Shown: piece after piece, positions 34,241 to 43,266 of the stretch
Layout: the number at the start of each line of letters is the position of its first letter
Numbering within the stretch: position 1 is the first letter of the stretch
Assembly (NCBI GenBank): GCA_965224235.1
Contig: CBDCYP010000001.1
Coordinates: 186,001-250,000, forward strand
DNA: 64,000 nucleotides
Origin: G958295935 sp965224235
GTDB lineage: Bacteria; Chloroflexota; Dehalococcoidia; Lucifugimonadales; Lucifugimonadaceae
Direction: 5' to 3'
Program-made: the position numbers and the translations under genes
The notes under the pieces: model-generated
Databases searched by the model: none
Seen by the model: the letters and a program-made list of their open reading frames with translations, nothing else
What the model was told of the DNA's origin: nothing

Positions 34241-34315
34241 TGGAGCCAACGCCCGGATTCGAACCGGGGACCTGCTGTTTACGAAACAGCTGCTCTGCCT
34301 CTGAGCTACGCTGGC
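34241..34315 (-). tRNA. tRNA-Thr (anticodon CGT)
   Basis: Minus strand: acceptor GCCAGCG pairs with CGTTGGC; D-arm GCTC-AGAGGCA-GAGC; anticodon stem GCTGT/ACAGC with loop TTCGTAA (anticodon CGT); T-arm CCCGG-TTCGAAT-CCGGG; discriminator T then encoded CCA (34243-34241). All four arms pair fully. Confidence 0.96.
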
Positions 34316-34572
34316 CCTGGATATATCGCAATTTTGACGGCGTTTGCCCTTGTTCACTGACCACCCGTCAATGTAATTGAATTGCGGCGCCGAGGAAGCC
34401 CGCTTCAAAGGCGACCTCGGGCGGCGCCCCGTGGTCAACACAATCGGAGAACCGCCTCGCCGTCAAATTAGGCGGCTTCATGTGCCGCTCGCATTAATCA
34501 TATCCGGCAGAGTCAACGATGTCGGCCCGCGGCCGCACGTGATCCCCCGAAAAAAGCGATAATATCTGAGGT

Positions 34573-34767
34573 ATGAGAATGCGTAATGACTTCATCTACA
34601 CCTTCGCCATTGTGGTCGTATTGACCGCGGCCGGTCTGGTTGGCGCGTACGTCGGCAGGGGTATTGGCCTTGCGGTCTTCGCTGTCATAGCTGGAATCGG
34701 GCTATTCGGAATTGCACTCCTGATCGCCCCTCGAACCGCGAATCAAGATTCCGGGCAGACTGAATAA
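34573..34767 (+). CDS. Small membrane protein, two TM segments
   Basis: 64 residues: a short basic N-terminus, FIYTFAIVVVLTAAGLVGAYV, a glycine-rich turn, then LAVFAVIAGIGLFGIALLIA and a polar tail. TGAGGT lies just before the ATG. No family recognised; the size suits a small inner-membrane protein. Confidence 0.6.
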   Translation: MRMRNDFIYTFAIVVVLTAAGLVGAYVGRGIGLAVFAVIAGIGLFGIALLIAPRTANQDSGQTE

Positions 34768-34964
34768 CGGACTCCCGGGATCAAGCGGATTCCGTCGACG
34801 CCGTGGAGTCGAAGCGATGCCGTACTTGCCAAGAAGACCAGGTACTACCCGGCCTTCTGCAGGTCAGCGTTTGCCGACGGCACGCGGGGCAGGGTGGAAG
34901 TGTGAACGACCAGGCCTGACGTCGTAGTTCCCGTTGGCCTGGTTACGGATCGGCCGCTACGCGC

Positions 34965-35951
34965 TTATAGGCCGGCTCTTGAGTGGCCTGCGACCTCTGG
35001 ATTGATGAAGTTCTCAGGGCGTCCGCCGTCCAGCACCCGCACCACTTCCTGAGCAGTGCGCCGTTCCAGTTCCAAGGTAGACGCCTGGGAAAAAAACGCT
35101 GTGTGCGGAGTGATGATGACGTTGTCGAATGCGAGTAACGGGTGATCGTCGGCAGGCGGGGAGGGCTGAAGCACATCGAGACCGGCGCCGCCTATGCGGC
35201 CGTCTGCCAGCGCCTCTGCGAGAGCCATTTCGTCGATCAATCCGCCGCGTGCGCAGTTAACGACGATGGCATCGCTCTTCATGCTGCCCAGTTCGCCGGC
35301 GCCTATAAGTCCTTCGGTCGACGACGTGAGCGGGACGTGGACCGTAATGAAGTCGCTTTGACCGATCAGATCGTCGAACGACACGCACTCAACACCGTCG
35401 GCTCTCGTGCCTGCTTCAAGGAGTGGGTCGTAGGCGATGACTCTGCCGCAGAACACTGAGCCGCGGACTGCGACGGCGCGACCGATCCTGCCGAACCCGA
35501 TGATGCCCAGCGTGGCGTCCCTCATCCGCCGCATCGGCTGATTGAGAGCGAGGTCGGCCCAACCCCCGCTTTTCACGAGTTGGTCGTGCTGGCCTAGGCG
35601 CCTGTTCAGCGCAAGGATCATCCCAATGGCGTGATCGGCCACTTCGTCGACGCAGTAGTCGGGAACGTTCGTGACGACGATGCCCAGTTCCGTGGCCGTC
35701 GCTAAGTCGATGTTGTCCACACCGATGCCGTATCGCGACGCTACAACACACTTTGGCGCTGATCGCAGGACCTTGCCAGTCACTCCCGCGAAACAGAACA
35801 TGATGGCGTTTACGTCGCTCGCAAGCGCCGCCAGAGTTTCCTCCGATCCATCCGGGGCCACCACGAGTTCGACGCCCGCCGCTTCGAGCACCTCCCGTTC
35901 CGCATCGAGATCGGGCCAAACGTAGTCGGTTATTAGTACTTTCTTGTCCAT
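34965..35951 (-). CDS. D-2-hydroxyacid dehydrogenase (phosphoglycerate-dehydrogenase-like)
   Basis: 328 residues. NAD-binding LGIIGFGRIGRAVAVRG, catalytic Arg in VVNCARGGLIDE, Glu region GLDVLQPSPPADDHPL and catalytic His in ITPHTAFFS. Lacks a C-terminal ACT domain, so not a long-form SerA. NAD(P)-dependent reduction or oxidation of a 2-keto/2-hydroxy acid; substrate not readable. Confidence 0.93.
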   Translation of the reverse strand: MDKKVLITDYVWPDLDAEREVLEAAGVELVVAPDGSEETLAALASDVNAIMFCFAGVTGKVLRSAPKCVVASRYGIGVDNIDLATATELGIVVTNVPDYCVDEVADHAIGMILALNRRLGQHDQLVKSGGWADLALNQPMRRMRDATLGIIGFGRIGRAVAVRGSVFCGRVIAYDPLLEAGTRADGVECVSFDDLIGQSDFITVHVPLTSSTEGLIGAGELGSMKSDAIVVNCARGGLIDEMALAEALADGRIGGAGLDVLQPSPPADDHPLLAFDNVIITPHTAFFSQASTLELERRTAQEVVRVLDGGRPENFINPEVAGHSRAGL

Positions 35952-36196
35952 GGCAGTTAAGGATATCCGCGAGCTGCATCAACAAGCCACCGCGACGGCG
36001 AATTAGTAGATGTTCAGTCCTGATGGGATGAACGCCCCACACACCGGTGGATACCCGCTTCCGTGAGTATGGCGCTGGAACGTAGCTGGCTCATCGCAAC
36101 TTTGGTACGAAGTCTGAACAGTCACGCAAAGTCGAAGATTAACGACTCACACCAATAAACGGCGGGCCGACATGCCGGCAGACAGCCGGGGATTGG

Positions 36197-37828
36197 CTAT
36201 GCCGGCGATGTCAACGGTTTGAAGTGGCACCCCTCCACGAAAAAGTCGAAAAAGTCCGGCTCGGTCTCCAGTTCAACGTGTTCGACCGTTTTGACGAGTT
36301 CCTCGATCTTGCGACGCATAGGGCCGGAAATCAGCATTATGTTCGCTCCTTCGAGCGATGCATTGCCGACCTTCTCGATGCGCTCGGCCGGAAGACCCGC
36401 GATAAATCCGATGGCGATCGCATTTTCAGCGTTTACGTAGTTGGCGAACCCGCCGGCCAGATAGAGCTTACTGAACTCGTTCATGGGTAGTCCGTAGCGT
36501 CGAAGGACTATCGATTGCCCGCAGTAGTTCGCTGCTTTCGCTTGCGCCAGCGCAGAAATATCGGATCGAGACAGGGTCAAGCCCTTTTCAGGAACGAACG
36601 CGAATTCGGACATACCTTCACCGAGTTGACCCAGCTCGGTCATGATGTTATTGCGGCGAAGCTCGGCCAGCAGGTCGATGAGTCCGGAACCGCATATCCC
36701 CTGTGGTTCGGCGTCCCCGATGGTCCTGCACGACGCTCGGCCATTGCTGATGCTCACAGCTTCCACTGCCCCTTCATAGCCTGGCATTCCGTATTTGACC
36801 TCGCCGCCTTCAAAGGCAGGGCCGGCCGGGCAAGAGGCCGCCAGCATTCGATCTTTCGTTCCCACCACCACCTCGGTGTTCGTGCCGACGTCTACCAGCA
36901 TGACCGGTTCAGTCTGTTCGTCCATACCGACGGCCAGCATGTCAGCGGCCACATCCGCTCCGACGTGCGAACCGACCAATGGGCCGCCGTAGATGACCGC
37001 ATCCGGGTGGATTCTCACGCCCAGAACCGACGCGGACCTGTATATGGCCGTGGTGTCACGGCGGTTTTCCATTAAGTCGGTCTCGGTAGAAGACCGGTAG
37101 GGTTTTAGGCCGATTGGCTGAACGTCCAGGCCGAAGAACAGGTCTCTCATCGTGGAGTTGCCAGCTACGACCAACTCGTAAATATGCCTTCGCCGAATAC
37201 GTTCGGCCCTGCACATTTCCCCGATTTCAAAGTTAATGGACGACATCAACACGGCCTGCAGTTCGCCGGGGAACCTGCTGCCGTCGTACGAGATGCGGTT
37301 CATGATGTCGCTTCCACCGAAGCGCTGCGGGTTTTCGAAAGACGCTGTCCGTACGACCGAGGCGGACTCCATGTCGACCAGATTCATCACGACCGTCGTT
37401 GTGCCAAGATCGACCGCCAGCCCAAATATCGATCCCCTGTATCTGTCGATTGCCCGAGGGCCGCCCGGACCCTTGAATACGACCTTGTCGTCCTCCCTCA
37501 ACGTGAAAGGGGCAGGCTTGACGTCCCTCCTGATACCGCGAGTGAGAATCTTGGGTTGGCGTCGCAGTACGGCGAATTCGACTATGGCCGACGCATCCAC
37601 AACCCGCGCTTGACAGGCGAGGCGGTAGTTGCCGCGCAAGAACGACTCGGACTCAGTCGTTGTGTTGAGCGCGTCCCAACCCTGCTTTAACTCGACTATG
37701 CACTCGTGGCACTCCCCGGTCCGTCCGCACGACGTGGGTACGCGGACATGCAGTGAGTCTGCGTGGTCAAACAGAGATTGACCGGGATCGAGTTCCAGCC
37801 GTGTGTTGCCGTGAATCAGTGGACTCAT
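36197..37828 (-). CDS. RACo-type reductive activator of corrinoid protein (2Fe-2S plus ASKHA domain, DUF4445)
   Basis: 543 residues. The N-terminal ~90 residues form a plant-type [2Fe-2S] ferredoxin with C-G-R-T-G-E-C-H-E-C and a distal Cys (LACQARV). Then a linker and an ASKHA-type domain: GLAVDLGTTTVVMNLVDM (phosphate 1), LVDVGTNTEVVVG (phosphate 2), GICGSGLIDLLAEL and YLAGGFANYVN. RACo proteins restore Co(I) in corrinoid methyl carriers using ATP. It belongs with the corrinoid protein and methyltransferases downstream to 42269, all on the same strand. Confidence 0.92.
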   Translation of the reverse strand: MSPLIHGNTRLELDPGQSLFDHADSLHVRVPTSCGRTGECHECIVELKQGWDALNTTTESESFLRGNYRLACQARVVDASAIVEFAVLRRQPKILTRGIRRDVKPAPFTLREDDKVVFKGPGGPRAIDRYRGSIFGLAVDLGTTTVVMNLVDMESASVVRTASFENPQRFGGSDIMNRISYDGSRFPGELQAVLMSSINFEIGEMCRAERIRRRHIYELVVAGNSTMRDLFFGLDVQPIGLKPYRSSTETDLMENRRDTTAIYRSASVLGVRIHPDAVIYGGPLVGSHVGADVAADMLAVGMDEQTEPVMLVDVGTNTEVVVGTKDRMLAASCPAGPAFEGGEVKYGMPGYEGAVEAVSISNGRASCRTIGDAEPQGICGSGLIDLLAELRRNNIMTELGQLGEGMSEFAFVPEKGLTLSRSDISALAQAKAANYCGQSIVLRRYGLPMNEFSKLYLAGGFANYVNAENAIAIGFIAGLPAERIEKVGNASLEGANIMLISGPMRRKIEELVKTVEHVELETEPDFFDFFVEGCHFKPLTSPA

Positions 37829-37982
37829 CGAAGGAATACCAATTCGTTTTGATTACGCCGCCAATTCAGATCGCAGGGGCGGCGGTTTCGTCCTCAATCA
37901 GGCCGTGGCGTCTCGAGGCGGCAGCCGTGGGGAGGGGGGTTGCGAACCCGCCTTTACGTGGGGGGATCGTCACGTCAGGCGA

Positions 37983-38240
37983 TCACGTTTCCCAAGCGTC
38001 TCGGTAGTCCAGCTTATCGCTGCCGGTGCAGACCGGTCGAGCGGCGGGATCTTTGGTGAAGTACTGATGTCGGCATCCAAACATAGCGGTGCAGCGCGAA
38101 TTCGCGTCCTTGTACGGGCATCGCGTGCGAGTAACGTCTTCGGCCTTCAGCGCGATGTCGCGGTAGATCACTGCCAGCCGTTCTATGCTCGCTTTGAACC
38201 TTTCGACATCGACAGCCGGTATTGTGTCGCCCGTTGACAT
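37983..38240 (-). CDS. Small cysteine-rich protein of corrinoid cluster
   Basis: 85 residues from the ATG at 38240; an ATG at 38294 overlapping the corrinoid gene is the alternative. Core: VERFKASIERLAVIYRDIALKAEDVTRTRCPYKDANSRCTAMFGCRHQY with three clustered Cys and a later Cys (RPVCTG). Could bind Fe-S or Zn. Located between the corrinoid protein and its activator, so likely works with them. Family not recognised. Confidence 0.65.
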   Translation of the reverse strand: MSTGDTIPAVDVERFKASIERLAVIYRDIALKAEDVTRTRCPYKDANSRCTAMFGCRHQYFTKDPAARPVCTGSDKLDYRDAWET

Positions 38241-38253
38241 TTCGCTTGGATCG

Positions 38254-39003
38254 TTAGCCACTTCGGAGTTCTGCGAGTAAGACGATGAGCTCATTCGCCT
38301 GATCTACACACTCGACCGCGTTCTCACCGTATCCGTCAGCGCCCATTTCATCGGCGAACTCTTGGGTAACCGGCGCGCCGCCGACCATGATGCGAACCTC
38401 ATCCCGCAGTCCCGCCTCTTCAATGGCGCTAATTGTGCGGCCCATATTCGGCATGGTTGTGGTTAGCAGGGCGGACATCCCGACCAGCTCAGCCTCATAT
38501 TCTTCGATTGCGTCCACGAATTCGACCGGGGACGTGTCGACACCAAGATCGTGCACCGTGTAGCCGGCGCCGCGGAGCATCATGATGCACAGGTTCTTTC
38601 CGATGTCGTGCAGGTCGCCCTTCACCGTGCCCATGATTATCTTACCCTTGGGCTCGACGCCGGCTGCCGAAAGTATCGGCTCGACGTGGGCCATTCCGGC
38701 CTTCATCGCCCTGGCCGCAACTAGCACTTCCGGTACGAATATCAGGTTGTCCCGAAACTTGACCCCGACGATCGACATACCGGCGAGCAATCCGTAGTCC
38801 AGCACGTGATTCGCCGAATATCCGCGATCCAGGGCCTCTTTGGTGAGCCGGTCTATCTCAAGGTGCTTGCCCGTGATCAGGGCGAGGGCCATCTCCTGCA
38901 TGAGCTCGTCGGCCTGATCGAACGTTTCAGCTATGTGTTTCCGTTCCCCCGGCCGGGTAACGTACTCGAATTCTTTCTTTAGACCTTCGTTAGTTATCGG
39001 CAT
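38254..39003 (-). CDS. Corrinoid (B12)-binding methyl-carrier protein (MtaC/MttC-like)
   Basis: 249 residues. N-terminal helical cap (B12-binding 2) with ALITGKHLEIDRLTKEALDRGYSANHVLDYGLLAGMSIVGVKFRDNLIFVPEVLVAARAMK, then the cobalamin-binding Rossmann domain with the lower-ligand His in GDLHDIGKNL, GYTVHDLGVDTSP and a GGAPVT near the end. Carries methyl groups between a substrate-specific methyltransferase and an acceptor methyltransferase. Confidence 0.95.
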   Translation of the reverse strand: MPITNEGLKKEFEYVTRPGERKHIAETFDQADELMQEMALALITGKHLEIDRLTKEALDRGYSANHVLDYGLLAGMSIVGVKFRDNLIFVPEVLVAARAMKAGMAHVEPILSAAGVEPKGKIIMGTVKGDLHDIGKNLCIMMLRGAGYTVHDLGVDTSPVEFVDAIEEYEAELVGMSALLTTTMPNMGRTISAIEEAGLRDEVRIMVGGAPVTQEFADEMGADGYGENAVECVDQANELIVLLAELRSG

Positions 39004-39193
39004 GGTTCTCTTCGGTCTCGAACAAGGGTCCCCGGCCGCCGGAATCTCGCAGCGGCCCCTGAACTTTGGACAGCGTTAGTGCCCGCATATCTCTGTTACT
39101 GAGCAATAAGTGTCGGGTGATCGGAATCTCTGACGAGTGTCAATTTTGGTCTATCAGGGCCAACGCGGCCAGCGCCAAATCTCTCGGATACGA

Positions 39194-40261
39194 TCAAAGT
39201 ACGGAATCGACGACTCGCGCCTGTCCCTGCATCCTCTCCGCTGCCCAATCCTCCACCGCGGCCGGTATTTCGAGGAGGTTTTCCAGCTTGGTCTTGAGAG
39301 GAATGGCGCATTCGGGGGCGATCATCTGGACGCCCGCGTCGAGGGCGCGATTCACCTCCAGCCGCACTTCGGCAGGCCCCCTCGCGTAAAGAGTTTCAGG
39401 GTTGTTGATGTTTCCGACGAGCCTGATGCCGTTCCCCACCGCCTCCACTGCCTCTGCCGGATCATTCCTGGAATCGAAGTGAAAAGCGGCCATGCCCGAC
39501 TGGGCGATGTATGGCATTCGATCCACCGTATTGCCGCAAATGTGCAGAATCAGCGGCACGTTCAGTCGCTCCACCATCTCTTGGTGAATCTCCAGCAGAA
39601 ATCGCCTGTAGTACTCCCCGCTCACGAGGTCCCCGGTGGCGTGATCGGGGAACGTGAGCGCGTCGACGCCGGCGTCGATTTGCGCTTGGCCGAACAGGAC
39701 CGATATCTCCTTGAGTTTGTGCATCGAACTCATCACTGCGTCGGGGTCGTCGATCGTCGCCAGCAAAAACGGCTCAACTCCAAAGACGTGATAGGCGAGT
39801 GTCCACGGACCCATCGTCTTGCCGATGATAGCCACGTCACCGCCCACTTCCTGGCGAATGATCCGAATTGAGTCGGTCACGGCCCGGTTGTCGGGATGCT
39901 CCAGAAATCCGGGCGGTATTCGCACGTCGTCGGGACCCTTCCAGATCGGATTGGCCATCCGGACGGTTGGCCAATTGTCTTTTTGCTCCCATTGCATATC
40001 GCAACCGAGGGCGGAGGATTCCTGAATGATAGAAAAGTAGGGTTGAACCGAGTCAAAGCCCAGTTCGGTGTGACCGGTAACGGCCAGACGCGCATTCAGT
40101 TCAGGATTGCGGCAGGCGGCAGGGAAGGGTGCGTCCACGAGATCCATCAACTCAACCGTCGCCACGCTGGTGGGATTGGACACGGGGGGCCGGTCGACGG
40201 GCCGCCCTGCTAGGGCGTTGAGGACCCGCTCTTTTGGTGTCATTTTGTGGGTTACTGCCAT
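39194..40261 (-). CDS. Uroporphyrinogen decarboxylase-family methyltransferase (MtaA/MtbA/CmuA-like)
   Basis: 355 residues. UroD-type barrel: KERVLNALAGRPVDRPPV, LGFDSVQPYFSIIQE, VAIIGKTMGPWTLAYHVFGVEPFL, TFPDHATGDLVSGEYYRRFLLE. The zinc/thiol-activation residues of the methyltransferase branch are visible: His-x-Cys in LILHICGNTVD and Cys in IAPECAIPL. It would transfer methyl between the corrinoid protein and a thiol or tetrahydrofolate acceptor, not make haem. Confidence 0.9.
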   Translation of the reverse strand: MAVTHKMTPKERVLNALAGRPVDRPPVSNPTSVATVELMDLVDAPFPAACRNPELNARLAVTGHTELGFDSVQPYFSIIQESSALGCDMQWEQKDNWPTVRMANPIWKGPDDVRIPPGFLEHPDNRAVTDSIRIIRQEVGGDVAIIGKTMGPWTLAYHVFGVEPFLLATIDDPDAVMSSMHKLKEISVLFGQAQIDAGVDALTFPDHATGDLVSGEYYRRFLLEIHQEMVERLNVPLILHICGNTVDRMPYIAQSGMAAFHFDSRNDPAEAVEAVGNGIRLVGNINNPETLYARGPAEVRLEVNRALDAGVQMIAPECAIPLKTKLENLLEIPAAVEDWAAERMQGQARVVDSVL

Positions 40262-40315
40262 CGCAATCGCTCCAGCCTGTGTGGTTGCAACACGGGATCG
40301 GCCCGCTCCGGGCGT

Positions 40316-40987
40316 TCAGGTTTGTGAGAATCCCAATGTTTGGGTAGTCATCTGTCCGGCGAGTTCCTCGGAAGCAAGCATATTCTCTATGGCGCTGACG
40401 TTTCGGGCAAAAGGCAACAGAACCCTAGCCATTTCATCGTGGCGGGCATTGTCAGGAAAAACGAAACCGTCGGGGGCGACGCGCTTGCACTCACCGTACC
40501 TCATGTATCCGCCGACCACGGCCCGTATGCGCGACTGTGGGCGCGGGGCCGCTCCGGCAGCAGAGACGGTGTAGACGTACTTGTCCCCTTGTTGCCCGCC
40601 AGTCACCGTGAACGTGAGCCTGGTTTTTGTGTCCGGCGACGTGATCGGTCCATCGGCTGGGGCGACCGACGGATCCTTTTCCACGGCCTCGGTAAACAGA
40701 AAGCGCAGCGGCTTCTCAAATATCGACTCGGAAGGGAACACGGCTTTATCGTGCGTGCCATCGACCGGAGTCAGGCCTCCGAGGGCGACCAGCCGATCGC
40801 GTATCTGCTCAACGCGGCCTTCGATTCCCGGAACCCTGCTGAACGACCAGACGGTAACGACGTTGCCGCGGTAGTACAGGCCCACCGTCACGTCATTGAA
40901 GTGGGGGTCCATCGACACCAACTCCAGGCAACGGCCCAGTCGTTTTATGGCGTCTTTAACTGTTGGCTGTGTCCTGGTTTGCGTCAT
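40316..40987 (-). CDS. Hypothetical protein of corrinoid methyltransferase cluster
   Basis: 223 residues from the ATG at 40987 (longer readings enter the next gene). Features: FNDVTVGLYYRGNVVTVWSFSRVPGIEGRVEQIRDRLV, YVYTVSAAGAAPRPQSRIRAVVGGYMRYGECKRV, DNARHDEMARVLLPFARNVSAIENML. Soluble, two alpha/beta-like parts. I cannot name the family; its conserved place between two methyltransferase genes suggests a subunit or accessory role. Confidence 0.7.
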   Translation of the reverse strand: MTQTRTQPTVKDAIKRLGRCLELVSMDPHFNDVTVGLYYRGNVVTVWSFSRVPGIEGRVEQIRDRLVALGGLTPVDGTHDKAVFPSESIFEKPLRFLFTEAVEKDPSVAPADGPITSPDTKTRLTFTVTGGQQGDKYVYTVSAAGAAPRPQSRIRAVVGGYMRYGECKRVAPDGFVFPDNARHDEMARVLLPFARNVSAIENMLASEELAGQMTTQTLGFSQT

Positions 40988-40997
40988 TTTCTGATCC

Positions 40998-41918
40998 CTA
41001 CGTGGCCCGCACGGTTTCGACGAGCAACTTGATGTGCTCCGGCTTGGTACCGCAGCACCCGCCGAGGACGTTGATCGGCATCTCCGCCAACTTCCCATAC
41101 TTTTCGGCCATGAATTCCGGCGACTCGGGATAGCAGATTTCGCCCTTGATGATGGACGGAATTCCGGCGTTTGACTGAATGATCAGGAGATCGTCCGTCA
41201 CGGCGCGCATGATGGCTCCTAGCTCCAGCATTTTTTCGATGCCGTTGCCGCAGTTCGTGCCCACTATATCTGCGCCGGCTTCGCGCAACTCTACGACGGC
41301 CCGTTCCGGCGTCACTCCCATCATCGTGAAGTAGCCGCGCGGTCCCTTGTCAAACACCATAGTCGACATCACGACCAGTTCGGTGTTCTCGCGAGCCGCC
41401 AGCACGGCGGTGGTCGCTTCCTCAATCGCCATCTGGGTCTCGATCACGACGGCGTCGGCGCCGCCTTCCGCGAGGCTGGTGATTTGCGTGGCGAACGCGT
41501 CGTACATCTCCTGTTCCGAGACTTCACCCAACGGCTCCATGAACTCGCCGGTTGGACCTACCGAACCGACTACGAACTTACCCAGCGGCGCTGCCGACCT
41601 TGCGTGTTCGGCAGCCAGACGATTGAGCTCCTGGACGCGGTCGCCGACTCCGTACTTCTTGAGCATGAATTTCGAGCCGCCGAACGAGTTGGTGAGGACC
41701 ATATCGGCGCCTGTGGCGAAGTAATCCGCGGCCATCTGGCGGACGATGTCCGGCGCCTCGGCGTTCATCAGTTCCGGAGATCCGCCCGGTTCGAGACCGC
41801 GATCCTGCAGGTAGGTTCCGGTGGCGCCGTCAAGTAAAAGGATTTCACCGGCGCCGAGCCGGACGAGGATTCCCTGATTGTCTTCGCCGTTTGAGTCCGT
41901 ATTGTTCAGTCGGCCCAT
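40998..41918 (-). CDS. Homocysteine S-methyltransferase/BHMT-family protein
   Basis: 306 residues. Barrel with ILLLDGATGTYLQDRGL, DMVLTNSFGGSKFMLKKYG, VGSVGPTGEF, ADAVVIETQMAIEEA, and the three zinc cysteines in GTNCGNG and GGCCGT. In this context the methyl donor could be a betaine or methylated sulfur/nitrogen compound handed to the corrinoid protein, or homocysteine could be the acceptor. Which of these cannot be decided from sequence. Confidence 0.93.
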   Translation of the reverse strand: MGRLNNTDSNGEDNQGILVRLGAGEILLLDGATGTYLQDRGLEPGGSPELMNAEAPDIVRQMAADYFATGADMVLTNSFGGSKFMLKKYGVGDRVQELNRLAAEHARSAAPLGKFVVGSVGPTGEFMEPLGEVSEQEMYDAFATQITSLAEGGADAVVIETQMAIEEATTAVLAARENTELVVMSTMVFDKGPRGYFTMMGVTPERAVVELREAGADIVGTNCGNGIEKMLELGAIMRAVTDDLLIIQSNAGIPSIIKGEICYPESPEFMAEKYGKLAEMPINVLGGCCGTKPEHIKLLVETVRAT

Positions 41919-41927
41919 GGGCCCTCC

Positions 41928-42269
41928 TCAGTCGTCGAACCAGTGATCTATGGCGCCCGGAGCGCACTCGCGGCGGCCCGTTCGATGAAGGTCCCTCAGT
42001 CGCGCCACGAAATCGTCACGCATCCCGGAGTTGTAACGGTCGGCCGTCGAACGCGCCGCCTCATCTGCGCCCCCTTCGACTTCTTTGTATTGTCCCCAGT
42101 CCCAGCCGTCGAGATACTCATCGCTCCCCGCGCTGCCGTCGAACATCGCGATGCTGTCCACAGCCTCCTGAAACCCGGGGTCAAGCGGCATCGACACGGA
42201 ATCGTCCCCGTCCTCGGCCTGCACCTGGACCGGAATCTCTTTCCAGTACATCACTCTGACTTGGGCCAC
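41928..42269 (-). CDS. 'Virulence factor' (PF13769-like) domain protein
   Basis: 113 residues from a GTG at 42269. Features VRVMYWKEIPVQVQAEDG, DPGFQEAVDSIAM, GWDWGQYKEVEGGADEAARSTADRYN. The pattern MYWKEIPxQVxA is the hallmark of this poorly named family, which recurs near corrinoid/folate methyl-transfer genes. First gene of the cluster running down to 36197. Its biochemical role is not known. Confidence 0.82.
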   Translation of the reverse strand: MAQVRVMYWKEIPVQVQAEDGDDSVSMPLDPGFQEAVDSIAMFDGSAGSDEYLDGWDWGQYKEVEGGADEAARSTADRYNSGMRDDFVARLRDLHRTGRRECAPGAIDHWFDD

Positions 42270-42380
42270 CGCGTTCTTGCCCCTCCATCTGTGAAATTGC
42301 GCGGAATCAGCCTCAATCGTAGCATTCGACGGAATCTCACCCTGGCGACAGGGCTCGAATTCAACGAATCTGTCGAGTTA

Positions 42381-42731
42381 TCACGCGGCAGAAGCCCAGT
42401 CTGATATCGCTTGGCGGGAACGGAGAAGCGACTTCAGGGGCGATGCCAAATCGGATTTGATCTCGATGGCAAGGGGGCCGTCATAGTTGGAGGCGTCAAG
42501 CGCGTCGAGAAAACTGAACAGCGTCCGTTCGGACAACACGCCTTCGAGCAGGCCGTAGTGCACATCTGACTTACCGTCGTTGTCGTCGACATGCACATAC
42601 CCAAGACGATCTCCTAGCATGCGAACCGTGGCGGCCGGGTCCTCCCCCGTAAGAAGTAGGTGGCCGAGGTCCAGCAAGGCAAACAGACCATCCGAACCGG
42701 CGGAATCCAGCAGCCGCATCGTCTCGTTGTA
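42381..42731 (-). pseudogene. 3' fragment of sugar-phosphate isomerase-like gene (duplicate)
   Basis: Holds the last ~116 codons of the gene complete at 45262-46101 (YNETMRLLDSAGSDGLFALLD to ISDWASAA, then a stop). The 5' part is lost at 42731/42732, where island sequence begins. Its stop context next to the corrinoid cluster is probably the original 3' end of the gene. Confidence 0.85.
42391..42731. repeat. Left copy of 341-bp direct repeat bounding island 2
   Basis: Matches 45323-45663 with about six differences by eye (98%). Starts at GAAGCCCAGTCTGATATCGC and ends at GTCTCGTTGTA. Same type of gene-internal duplication as at 691/4431. Confidence 0.92.
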
Positions 42732-42773
42732 CAAGGCACGGCGTCCATTGCCGCACCTATTCGGGGGTGCTGC

Positions 42774-43025
42774 ATGACCCTGATGTGCATGTACTACCAG
42801 CGGTCGGAAGAGATGAACGGTGACGCCGGCATGGCGGTCGCCCTACTGGCGAGTTACGGCAGCCGGCAGGTCCGCGAGGGGAGCGTGAGACCGGTCTGCA
42901 CGGTGTACGTCTCAACCTTGGCACGCGACTTTACGAAGAACATGGAACGGACCATGCAGGTCGAACTCGATCTCTGGGACATTGAGGCCTTCGACTCTCT
43001 TGGGAAAGGGCCGGACGAGGAATAG
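42774..43025 (+). CDS. Small hypothetical protein, island 2
   Basis: 83 residues from the ATG at 42774, just inside the island edge: MTLMCMYYQRSEEMNGDAGMA, then VCTVYVSTLARDFTKNMERTMQVELDLWDIEAF. Could be the tail of a gene truncated by the island boundary. No family recognised. Confidence 0.45.
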   Translation: MTLMCMYYQRSEEMNGDAGMAVALLASYGSRQVREGSVRPVCTVYVSTLARDFTKNMERTMQVELDLWDIEAFDSLGKGPDEE

Positions 43026-43032
43026 CGGCAAC

Positions 43033-43266
43033 ATGCCCAAGCACTGTTACGACGAGATCAACTGCTACGCCGACGTGGGGGGAAGCCTCTGCAATTGCGA
43101 GGGTTGCGAGGCGCTGAAACCCGACGACGACGGCACCTTCCCGATTCGTGAATTTGTGAACGAATTTCGTGATGTTTTTTACTATGTTGACGTAATGCGT
43201 ACTTCTCCCAGACAATGCCGTTTACCGCTTAATCTTAGGAGGGTTAGTTCATGGGAACCCATATAA
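43033..43266 (+). CDS. Small cysteine-rich hypothetical protein, island 2
   Basis: 77 residues from the ATG at 43033, 7 bp after the previous stop. N-terminal KHCYDEINCYADVGGSLCNCEGCEAL has five Cys in about 22 residues, then FPIREFVNEFRDVFYYVDVM. A zinc or Fe-S site is possible. Its 3' end overlaps the start and likely promoter of the secreted-protein gene, so the last third may not be real. Confidence 0.42.
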   Translation: MPKHCYDEINCYADVGGSLCNCEGCEALKPDDDGTFPIREFVNEFRDVFYYVDVMRTSPRQCRLPLNLRRVSSWEPI

